From JBNKEI01 sp050288705 (GTDB lineage Bacteria > Myxococcota > Myxococcia > Myxococcales > UBA5297): DNA of 12,659 bases. The DNA is taken from NCBI GenBank assembly GCA_050288705.1, contig JBNKEI010000028.1, positions 1-12,659 on the forward strand, given 5' to 3'. The notes below the pieces were generated by a model that saw nothing but the letters and a program-made list of their open reading frames with translations, had not been told where the DNA came from and made no database searches. Every line of letters starts with the position of its first letter. Positions within the stretch are counted from its first letter, which is position 1. Below are positions 6,715 through 12,659 of this stretch, piece after piece. The translations under genes and the position numbers were made by a program.

Positions 6715-7128
6715 TTACCGCTTGGATTCCATACTTTCCGGCTCTTTCGGTTCTAGCTTAGCGTCTTCTTTCTGCTCCCAAGAAGGCGTTTGCAGGACTT
6801 CATTTCTTTTACCGCTTTGTTGCTCAGAAGCATTTTCCATCGCTCGTTTTTGCGCTCTTCTTGCGAACAGCTCAGCCTTGTTAGCGAATTTTACCGAGGC
6901 CTCATATTGGGAATACCCTTGCTCTTCCTTGGCCTTTTTCCAGTACTGAATCGCCAATTGGTACTCGTAAGGCGCCCATTGCTCAGCTTGGCGTTGTCGA
7001 GCCAAATCAATATAACGCTGGGCGTTGGCAATTCCGGAAACCGAAAGAACTGGCCCACACCCCGAAAAGGCTATTAATTCTAACGCACTTAAAACGACTA
7101 CTATGCGCATTTGCTGGCCAGTTATCAT
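6715..7128 (-). CDS. Small DUF4398-like lipoprotein
   Basis: A 137-aa predicted outer-membrane lipoprotein. With the ATG at 7128 the signal is MITGQQMRIVVVLSALELIA ending at the lipobox FSGC (Cys24). The mature part is helical: residues ~35-85 carry A-P-Y-E-Y-Q-L-A, Y-W-K-K-A and A-N-K-A-E-L-F-A-R-R-A patterns, as in DUF4398 proteins, followed by a charged, disordered tail rich in Lys, Glu and Pro. The ATG at 7128 overlaps the phosphatase stop as ATGA, suggesting coupled translation. An ATG at 7110 (MRIVVV) would give a more classical 17-residue signal, and neither has a good Shine-Dalgarno. The helical module resembles residues 45-92 of the next gene's product, so the two may be paralogous partners. 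The function of this domain family is not established. Confidence 0.78.
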   Translation of the reverse strand: MITGQQMRIVVVLSALELIAFSGCGPVLSVSGIANAQRYIDLARQRQAEQWAPYEYQLAIQYWKKAKEEQGYSQYEASVKFANKAELFARRAQKRAMENASEQQSGKRNEVLQTPSWEQKEDAKLEPKEPESMESKR

Positions 7129-7883
7129 TCCAGCACTCGCACACAAACCACAGTAACATTATCGTCTCCCCCTCGCTCATTTGCCAAATCCACGAGAGCT
7201 TGAGGAATTTCCTCAAGAATTTCCCTGGAGGCTATTTCCAAAATCTCGTTTTCCTCTACCAGATTAGACATGCCATCAGAACATAATACGAACGTGTCGC
7301 CCGGTTCACACACCAGCCCCATTACATCAACGGCTACGTCTCTTTCAAACCCCACTGATCGAGTAATGATATTTTTGTATCGGCTATGCAATGCCTCTTC
7401 CCGAGTGATCATTCCTGCACGAATCTGTTCATTAACTAGACTATGATCTTCACTTATTTGCTGAACAATATCTCCGCGAACAATGTAAGCTCTACTGTCT
7501 CCCACATGAGCAATAAACGCATCTTGACGGTGGACAAGCAGGGCTATGGTAGTGGTTCCCATTCCCGCAAGATGGGAATCATTTTGCGCAATCTGAAATA
7601 TGCTCGAACAGGCCACTTCCACCGCCGAGCGTAGTATTTCCGGAATTGGCGATTCTCGTAATGGATGTTCTTGTTGAAACACGCTCCCCGATCGACAAAA
7701 CATTCGGCGCACTTCTGCATCAATTGTTTCTACGGCTATTTTTGAGGCTGTACCTCCGCCCGCATGCCCGCCCATGCCATCTGCAACCACAAAAAGCGCC
7801 ATCTCTTCGTCAATGAGATAGCTGTCCTCGTTGTGATCTCGTTTACGACCAACGTCGGAAACGCCTTTGGAAGCAATCCTCAT
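7125..7883 (-). CDS. PP2C-family serine/threonine protein phosphatase
   Basis: A 252-aa metal-dependent phosphatase of the bacterial Stp/PrpC type that removes phosphate from Ser/Thr of target proteins. The motifs run in order: KRDHNEDSY near residues 14-22, VVADGMGGHAGG at 32-43 with the metal-binding Asp, MGTTTIALLV, VGDSRAYIVRG, SEDHSLV, ITRSVG, LCSDGMSNLV, and the C-terminal GGDDNVTVV. The set is complete and the enzyme should be active. No transmembrane segment is seen. I place the start at the ATG of MRIASKG, where the family fold begins, with GGGAT eight bases upstream. An ATG at 7898 and a TTG at 7925 that overlaps the recN stop are alternatives. No partner kinase is in the window. 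It shares ATGA with the lipoprotein gene. Confidence 0.93.
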   Translation of the reverse strand: MRIASKGVSDVGRKRDHNEDSYLIDEEMALFVVADGMGGHAGGGTASKIAVETIDAEVRRMFCRSGSVFQQEHPLRESPIPEILRSAVEVACSSIFQIAQNDSHLAGMGTTTIALLVHRQDAFIAHVGDSRAYIVRGDIVQQISEDHSLVNEQIRAGMITREEALHSRYKNIITRSVGFERDVAVDVMGLVCEPGDTFVLCSDGMSNLVEENEILEIASREILEEIPQALVDLANERGGDDNVTVVCVRVLE

Positions 7884-7921
7884 AAAATCAGATCCCATTA
7901 GAACGCTAGTGACGAAGCTGG

Positions 7922-9658
7922 TCAACCAGCAAGCAAGCTATCGTGCTTTCCTCGATGCCGAAGCGCAGAAGCTTCAATCATTTCTTGAGCGGTTTGCATG
8001 ACCGCAGGAGTAATCTCGGCTCCTGCCAGCATACGAGATATTTCCAAGGTACGACCGTTTTCATTAAGCGGTTCTATCGAAGACATTGTGCGACCACCAT
8101 GCATGATTTTTTTTACCACAAAATGGCTTTGTGCACAGGCCGCAATTTGTGGTAAATGAGTAATGCATATTACTTGACGCTCCTTAGAGATTTCTCGCAA
8201 AAGATTTCCTACCACCTGCGCCACTGTGCCGCCAATACCGCTATCAACCTCGTCAAAAACATAGGTATCGACCGGGTCGGCATTAGCTAGCACACGTTTT
8301 ATGGCCAACATTACTCGCGAGAGTTCACCACCAGAGGCAATTCGCGCCAAAGGCTTCAAGTCTTCTCCCGGATTAGGAGAAAGAAGCAGTTCACATTGAT
8401 CAATGCCTTGAGCAGTCAAAGCAACTTCCCCGGGAACTAAAGTTTCTTTTTCACTCAGCTTTGTACCACGAAATGACACCCGAAATCTGGTATTGCCCAT
8501 AGAAAGTTTTTTTAGTTCTTCTTCGACAGCTTGAGCAAATCGATTAGCGGCTAAACGGCGTTTCTGAGAAAGGTTTTGGGCTAATTCTCGAGCTTGGATA
8601 TTTAGTTCCTGAGTCTCTTTTTCCAGTTTGGACAAATACTCGGAATGCTTATCCACGCAGTTGAGTTCTTCACGCAGCTCTACCTTCCTTCGCAAAACCG
8701 CTTCTAGATCCCCTCCATGTTTTCGGCACAGAGTCTTCAGCTCCTCCAAGCGATCCTCCAACCGAGATAAACCGGCAGAGTCAAAATCTAGATTGCGTGC
8801 ATACTGTGCGAGAGAACGGGCTGTTTCCTCAATTTCCACTTTGGCGGTTTCTAGAGAGCACACCAAGGGTTCTAACCCTGGCTCAAGAATAGCAGCGTCG
8901 GCAATGCGCCCCAGGACACTACTTAACATATCAATTGCAGAGCGGTCTCCGGAATTCAGTAGCGCCTCTGATTCGATGGCTGCCGCCTTCAGACGATCAG
9001 CGGCTGCCAAGCGTCTTCTTTCCTGCAGCAATTGTTCGTCTTCCCTCGGCTGTGGGTTGATCCGATCCAATTCTTCAAGCTGAAAAGAAATATAGTCGGC
9101 ACGCCGCGCACGCTCGGCAGTATCGCTTTCCAACTGGGCCTTTTCGTTCGATTTAGCAACCAGACACTCGTAAATCTTTTTATAACTGCTCGCTTCTACG
9201 TTTAGCCCAGCGTAAGCATCTAGTAACGACAAGTGCAAGGCCGGCTCAAGAAGGCTTACATGCTCATGCTGGCCACTAATATCTAACAGACCTCGCACCA
9301 CCTTCTCCAGCAAACCCACCGAAACAATCGAACCATTAACCCAAACCCGACCACGGCCACTTCGGCATACTACCCGGCGTATTAATAATTCGCCTTTTTC
9401 CGCGAAAGTTGCAATTCCCAATGAATCTAGGCGATTCTTAATGTCTAAATTTTCAAATAGAGCCTCTACCGACGCCTCTTCTTCGCCAGTACGGATAAGT
9501 TCAAGACGCGCGCGACCACCCAATATTAAATGCAACGCGTCGATGATTACCGATTTTCCCGCCCCGGTTTCGCCAGTTAGAACATTGAAGCCAGAGGCAA
9601 AATGCACCTCTAGCTTCTCAATTACCGCGAAATTCTGAATTCGTAACGCCGATAACAT
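7922..9658 (-). CDS. recN: DNA repair protein RecN
   Basis: A 578-aa SMC-like ATPase that acts in double-strand break repair, tethering DNA ends in the cytoplasm. The N-terminal head has FNVLTGETGAGKS with Walker A GETGAGKS at 29-36. Residues ~160-380 are predicted coiled coil, rich in Leu, Glu, Arg and Lys. The C-terminal head carries the ABC signature ASGGELSRVM at 441-450 and Walker B YVFDEVDSGIGG from 466, then ITHLPQIAA, typical of RecN. Length is normal for the family. The ATG at 9658 begins the usual MLSALRIQNFAVIEKLEV. No Shine-Dalgarno is visible, and a stable hairpin ends eight bases before the ATG. The TGA overlaps a possible TTG of the phosphatase gene, so the two are probably co-transcribed. 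No SOS (LexA) box was recognised nearby. Confidence 0.97.
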   Translation of the reverse strand: MLSALRIQNFAVIEKLEVHFASGFNVLTGETGAGKSVIIDALHLILGGRARLELIRTGEEEASVEALFENLDIKNRLDSLGIATFAEKGELLIRRVVCRSGRGRVWVNGSIVSVGLLEKVVRGLLDISGQHEHVSLLEPALHLSLLDAYAGLNVEASSYKKIYECLVAKSNEKAQLESDTAERARRADYISFQLEELDRINPQPREDEQLLQERRRLAAADRLKAAAIESEALLNSGDRSAIDMLSSVLGRIADAAILEPGLEPLVCSLETAKVEIEETARSLAQYARNLDFDSAGLSRLEDRLEELKTLCRKHGGDLEAVLRRKVELREELNCVDKHSEYLSKLEKETQELNIQARELAQNLSQKRRLAANRFAQAVEEELKKLSMGNTRFRVSFRGTKLSEKETLVPGEVALTAQGIDQCELLLSPNPGEDLKPLARIASGGELSRVMLAIKRVLANADPVDTYVFDEVDSGIGGTVAQVVGNLLREISKERQVICITHLPQIAACAQSHFVVKKIMHGGRTMSSIEPLNENGRTLEISRMLAGAEITPAVMQTAQEMIEASALRHRGKHDSLLAG

Positions 9659-9666
9659 GCGAAATC

Positions 9667-9692
9667 AGCGCAGGTTCTAGCAAACCCGCGCT
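9667..9692 (-). other. Hairpin in the rpsA-recN gap
   Basis: On the minus strand AGCGCGGGTT pairs with AACCTGCGCT around the loop TGCTAG. This gives ten pairs, one of them G-U. No U-tract follows (GATTTCGC then the recN ATG), so a simple intrinsic terminator is unlikely. The position, eight bases before the start codon, suits control of recN translation or RNA processing between rpsA and recN. Confidence 0.55.
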
Positions 9693-9716
9693 CTAGCGAA
9701 TGCGCGATTTAGCGAA
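9669..9716 (-). repeat. Three imperfect 16-base tandem repeats
   Basis: Read on the minus strand, 9716-9701, 9700-9685 and 9684-9669 give TTCGCTAAATCGCGCA, TTCGCTAGAGCGCGGG and TTTGCTAGAACCTGCG. Neighbouring copies match at 12 and 11 of 16 positions. The first copy includes the rpsA stop codon, and part of copies two and three forms the hairpin before recN. They may be remnants of local duplication. Confidence 0.45.
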
Positions 9717-11418
9717 CCCTTTTTAATACATCACCAAGCTTTGCCCGTGAACCATCACCTTGTCCCTGGCGCCTTAAGTACTCACGATAGTCATCGTCAC
9801 CATCATGAGACAACGCCTTGACCGACAAAGCTACTTTGCGATCGGGAGTGTCGATATCAATGATTTTGACTTCAATATCGTCACCCTCCTTTACAATATC
9901 GCGCGGATTTTCCACTCGCTCGTCACGCAGTTCAGAAACGTGCACCAGCCCTTCGATTCCTTCTTCAATTTCCACGAAAGCGCCGAAATCCGCCACTTTG
10001 GTTACTTTGCCCATTACGCGGCTGCCCACTGGCATGCGCTCGGAAAGCGTATCCCAAGGGTCTTGCTGAAGCTGCTTGATACCCAAGCTGAAGCGCTCGT
10101 TTTCCACGTCGATATTCAGTACTACCGCTTCTACCTCGTCACTCTTTTTGAATAGCTCGTTCGGATGCTTGACATGCTTGGTCCAGGAAAGGTCAGAGAC
10201 ATGAACCAGACCGTCAATGCCTTCTTCCACTCCCACAAAGATGCCAAAATCAGTGACGTTTTTGATCTGTCCTTTGATAACCGAACCAATAGGATACTTG
10301 TCTTCCAACAGAGTCCAGGGATTGGGCTCTATTTGCTTCATGCCCAATGCAATGCGCTTGGCTTTGGGATCGATGTCCAAAACCATGGCCTCTACTTCGT
10401 CACCCACATTAAGAAGCTTGGAAGGATGCTTCACTCTCTTGGTCCAGCTCATTTCGGAAATATGAACTAAGCCTTCTACTCCTGACTCGATTTCAATGAA
10501 TGCGCCATAATCGATCACAGAAACCACTTTGCCTTTGACGCGAGTTCCCACCGGGTACTTTTCGTCGCCACGATGCCAGGGATCTTCCTGAATTTGCTTG
10601 AGACCCAAACTTACTCGTTCGGTCTGGCCATCAAATTTGAGCACCACTACTCGAATTTCGTCCCCGACATTAAAAACTTCACTCGGGTGCCGAATATGAC
10701 CCCAACTCATGTCAGTAATATGCAGAAGGCCGTCAATTCCTCCTAAGTCAATGAAGGCACCGTAATCAGTCAGATTCTTCACTACCCCAGTCAGAACCGA
10801 TCCTTCTTTCAGCTTCTTGAGAGTTTCTTTTTTAATTTCCTCTCGCTGCTTTTCTAATAAGACGCGACGGCTAAGCACAATATTACCGCGCTTTTTGTTA
10901 AATTTTATAACTTTGAATTCAAATTCTTTACCTATATATTGATCAAGATTACGTACTGGACGGATATCAACTTGAGAGCCCGGCAAAAAAGCCTTAACTC
11001 CAATATCCACAGAGAGTCCACCTTTAACACGCCCTACAATCGCACCTTTGACTACCTCGTCACGCTCGCAAGCAGCGCTAATCTCGTCCCAGATCCGCAT
11101 TTTGTCGGCTTTTTCTTTGGAGAGCACCACCATGCCCGAGTCATTCTCGCGAGCCTCCAAAAGCACATCTACACTATCGCCAACTTTGATGCTCACTTCG
11201 CCCTTGGCACTAACAAACTCGGAAATAGGGATTTGCCCCTCGGACTTATAGCCAACATCAACTACTGCAAAATCCTTGGTCAGTTGTACAATCGTCCCTT
11301 TGACGATTTCACCTTCCTGCAGAACTCCTTCGCCACCTCGCTCCTGAATTGACTGTTCGAAAAGCGTGGCAAAGTCTTCGCATTCAGGCACTGTTGGCTT
11401 AGTCTCAACATTCTCCAT
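9709..11418 (-). CDS. rpsA: 30S ribosomal protein S1
   Basis: A 569-aa protein that binds mRNA and helps load it on the 30S subunit. Six S1 (OB-fold) domains are seen at roughly 36-103, 120-185, 205-273, 290-360, 377-447 and 464-533. The last four carry the typical YGAFI/FGIFV/FGAFV strand and GLVHISEMSW-type segments, and the first two are the more divergent ribosome-binding ones. The linker motifs DPW and NPW between domains 3 and 6 are present. A short basic tail (DYREYLRRQGQG, ending LKRVR) extends beyond domain six. Length is close to the 557 aa of E. coli S1. The ATG at 11418 has GGAAGG nine bases upstream. A candidate promoter lies about 140 bases upstream, with a leader long enough for autoregulation by S1. 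Confidence 0.98.
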   Translation of the reverse strand: MENVETKPTVPECEDFATLFEQSIQERGGEGVLQEGEIVKGTIVQLTKDFAVVDVGYKSEGQIPISEFVSAKGEVSIKVGDSVDVLLEARENDSGMVVLSKEKADKMRIWDEISAACERDEVVKGAIVGRVKGGLSVDIGVKAFLPGSQVDIRPVRNLDQYIGKEFEFKVIKFNKKRGNIVLSRRVLLEKQREEIKKETLKKLKEGSVLTGVVKNLTDYGAFIDLGGIDGLLHITDMSWGHIRHPSEVFNVGDEIRVVVLKFDGQTERVSLGLKQIQEDPWHRGDEKYPVGTRVKGKVVSVIDYGAFIEIESGVEGLVHISEMSWTKRVKHPSKLLNVGDEVEAMVLDIDPKAKRIALGMKQIEPNPWTLLEDKYPIGSVIKGQIKNVTDFGIFVGVEEGIDGLVHVSDLSWTKHVKHPNELFKKSDEVEAVVLNIDVENERFSLGIKQLQQDPWDTLSERMPVGSRVMGKVTKVADFGAFVEIEEGIEGLVHVSELRDERVENPRDIVKEGDDIEVKIIDIDTPDRKVALSVKALSHDGDDDYREYLRRQGQGDGSRAKLGDVLKRVR

Positions 11419-11427
11419 GTAAAAAAA

Positions 11428-11433
11428 CCTTCC
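11428..11433 (-). promoter_or_regulatory. Shine-Dalgarno of rpsA
   Basis: GGAAGG lies nine bases before the rpsA ATG, with a U-rich spacer (TTTTTTTAC). Just upstream, at 11439-11457, GCGGT and ACCGC can pair around a nine-base loop, so the site may lie beside a small stem in the leader. Confidence 0.6.
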
Positions 11434-11552
11434 AAATTGCGGTTGAATTCCTACCGCTTTAACAACCCCCTGTTTATCTTTTGCGCTACCACGGGGAATG
11501 ATGGCAGCGCCTATGCACTCGGCCCTCCGAGCACATATCTTAAAGATGGCAG

Positions 11553-11581
11553 ACGCTAGCCCTCTACGAAACCGGTGTCAA
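11553..11581 (-). promoter_or_regulatory. Candidate sigma70-type promoter for rpsA
   Basis: On the minus strand a perfect TTGACA (11581-11576) is followed after 17 bases by TAGCGT (11558-11553). The latter keeps the key first T, second A and last T of a -10 box. Transcription would start near 11546, giving a leader of about 128 bases before rpsA. The exact -35 and ideal spacing make this the best promoter candidate in the window; the weak middle of the -10 box lowers certainty. Confidence 0.5.
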
Positions 11582-11681
11582 GCGGCGTTCGCAAGATATA
11601 GATTTTCCCCGCGGTCTAGGTAGGAATTTCCAAACCATTGCTTCCAACATGCCCTCTTTCTGTTTATTCCCTAGAATCTGG

Positions 11682-12644
11682 TCAAGCTGCCGCCGCTTCT
11701 TCATCATCATCAACTGCTTCTCTCTGCCCAGGGAGCCGACCAAATAGTCCAGTCAATTCGCCCAACATGCGTATTGTGCCTTCATTGAGTTGTTCTGGAA
11801 CTAACTTAAATCGCCAGTTCCCGTGAGCTACGCCAGGAGTATTCATCCTAGCCCAAGATCCTAACGCAAGAACATCCTGTATGGGAACAATGGCCAGATC
11901 AGCAACCGAGGAAAACGCCAAGCGAATCATGTGGTAGTGACTAAAATGACCGTCGGTGGAAGTATATCGACGGAACAAGTCTTTTTCCGATTCCGACGCT
12001 TTCTCATACCACCCTACAGTAGTGTCGTTATCGTGAGTTCCCGTATATGCTACAGAATTTCTAACGTGACGGATGGGTAAATGAGGGCTGGCCGCCCCTT
12101 CCCCAAAGGCAAACTGAAGCACCTTCATGCCAGGCAGTTCCCACCGGTCACGGAGATCACGCACCGATTTAGTTATAACCCCTAAATCTTCCGCTATGAA
12201 CGGTGCCGCGCCTAAAGCCTTGCGCACTGACTCGAAAAAATCATTACCGGGGCCTTGTACCCAAGCGCCTTCTTTGGCAGTTGAAGCCTTGATAGGGATT
12301 TCCCAATACGCATCAAAGGCTCTAAAGTGGTCAATTCGCACCACGTCGGTTAGTCGCAGTGCGGCACGTAATCGCCGAATCCACCACGAATAGCCTTCCA
12401 ATTTATTCTTTTTCCAATCAAAAACAGGAGTTCCCCAAAGTTGACCATCTTGGGCAAAATAATCGGGAGGGACACCGGAAACCACTCGCGGGCTTCCATT
12501 AGCGGCAAGCTGAAATAACGCTCGCGAGGCCCATACATCGGCACTATCACGAGCGCAATAAATAGGTATATCTCCAATAATTCGAACCTTGCAATCTTCA
12601 GCTTTTTGTTTCAATTTTGCCCATTGTTCAAAAAATCGAAATTG
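11682..12644 (-). CDS. malQ: 4-alpha-glucanotransferase, C-terminal part (5' end missing)
   Basis: The last 320 residues of a GH77 amylomaltase, which transfers maltosyl or longer alpha-1,4-glucan chains between acceptors in glycogen and maltodextrin metabolism. Visible motifs, in fragment numbering, are IIGDIPIYCARDSADVW near 22-38, the nucleophile region VVRIDHFRAFDAYWEIP (Asp ~105), the acid/base PFIAEDLG (Glu ~152), and the third carboxylate in YTGTHDNDTTVGW. The C-terminal NTPGVAHGNWRFKL is typical. The frame is open beyond the TTG at 12614 and reads QFRFFEQWAKL, as in other MalQ proteins, so TTG is not the start. From 12645 on the DNA is adapter and the gene is cut. The protein ends with an acidic then alanine tail (DDDEEAAAA). 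It is followed by a 263-base gap to rpsA with no clear terminator. Confidence 0.95.
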   Translation of the reverse strand, partial: QFRFFEQWAKLKQKAEDCKVRIIGDIPIYCARDSADVWASRALFQLAANGSPRVVSGVPPDYFAQDGQLWGTPVFDWKKNKLEGYSWWIRRLRAALRLTDVVRIDHFRAFDAYWEIPIKASTAKEGAWVQGPGNDFFESVRKALGAAPFIAEDLGVITKSVRDLRDRWELPGMKVLQFAFGEGAASPHLPIRHVRNSVAYTGTHDNDTTVGWYEKASESEKDLFRRYTSTDGHFSHYHMIRLAFSSVADLAIVPIQDVLALGSWARMNTPGVAHGNWRFKLVPEQLNEGTIRMLGELTGLFGRLPGQREAVDDDEEAAAA

Positions 12645-12659
12645 AGATCGGAAGAGCGT
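12645..12659 (+). other. Illumina adapter sequence at the contig end
   Basis: The final 15 bases, AGATCGGAAGAGCGT, match the beginning of the standard Illumina TruSeq adapter. The malQ reading frame makes protein sense up to 12644, exactly where the adapter starts. This is untrimmed read-through and not genomic DNA. Confidence 0.93.

Noticed and set aside
7884..7925. TTG start for the phosphatase at 7925, overlapping the recN stop
   Set aside because: There is no Shine-Dalgarno, and the extra 14 residues precede the point where PP2C proteins normally begin; an ATG further in fits better.
8628..9083. Plus-strand 151-codon Ser/Arg-rich frame
   Set aside because: It lies fully antisense to the coiled coil of recN. 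The Ser/Arg bias is what the complement of Glu/Leu-rich coding DNA produces, and no family is recognised.
9805..10155. Plus-strand frames opposite rpsA
   Set aside because: They repeat with the S1 domain periodicity, show a His/Phe-rich composition typical of antisense shadows, and have no recognised family.
12612..12614. TTG as the malQ start
   Set aside because: The frame continues upstream with QFRFFEQWAK, a conserved MalQ segment, so this codon is an internal leucine.
1..12659. CRISPR array, tRNA, insertion sequence, toxin-antitoxin or defence system
   Set aside because: Reading both strands showed no regularly spaced repeats beyond the three 16-base copies, no cloverleaf, no transposase and no small paired toxin-antitoxin genes.

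Overview
The window comes from a Gram-negative bacterium with intermediate base composition. Every confidently called gene lies on the minus strand, so the direction of reading is from high to low coordinates. Lipobox lipoproteins and an OmpA-type peptidoglycan-binding protein show an outer membrane. A tail-extended six-domain S1, paired small lipoprotein and OmpA genes with a shared helical module, and a protein phosphatase 2C next to recN resemble arrangements in Myxococcota and other former Deltaproteobacteria. That placement is an inference from gene content.

In order of transcription, the right edge holds the C-terminal two thirds of a 4-alpha-glucanotransferase (malQ). Its upstream part is replaced by 15 bases matching the start of the Illumina TruSeq adapter, so this edge is a sequencing artefact. 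A 263-base gap with a plausible sigma70-type promoter leads to rpsA. After a short gap with a strong hairpin and three imperfect 16-base repeats comes recN (DNA repair), then a PP2C phosphatase, a small DUF4398-like lipoprotein, an OmpA-family lipoprotein with calcium-binding-type repeats, and a TPR protein. These last four are close or overlapping and look like an envelope and signalling module.

The left third is a complete four-gene operon for a soluble NAD-reducing [NiFe] hydrogenase (group 3d type), hoxF-hoxU-hoxY-hoxH. HoxF and HoxU form the diaphorase half: FMN, NAD(H) and FeS clusters. HoxY and HoxH form the hydrogenase half: proximal FeS cluster and NiFe site. hoxF/hoxU and hoxU/hoxY overlap by four bases. 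All NiFe ligand cysteines are present, and HoxH keeps a C-terminal tail that needs a maturation endopeptidase. No hoxW, hoxI or hyp gene is in the window. The enzyme probably exchanges electrons between H2 and NAD+/NADH in the cytoplasm.

The last 344 bases at the left edge hold no recognisable gene; weak competing reading frames there are described separately. I saw no tRNA, rRNA, CRISPR array, insertion sequence or defence system. The content is mostly recognisable, and the points worth a second look are local: a variant cysteine pattern in HoxF, the rpsA-recN hairpin, the duplicated envelope module and the adapter end.
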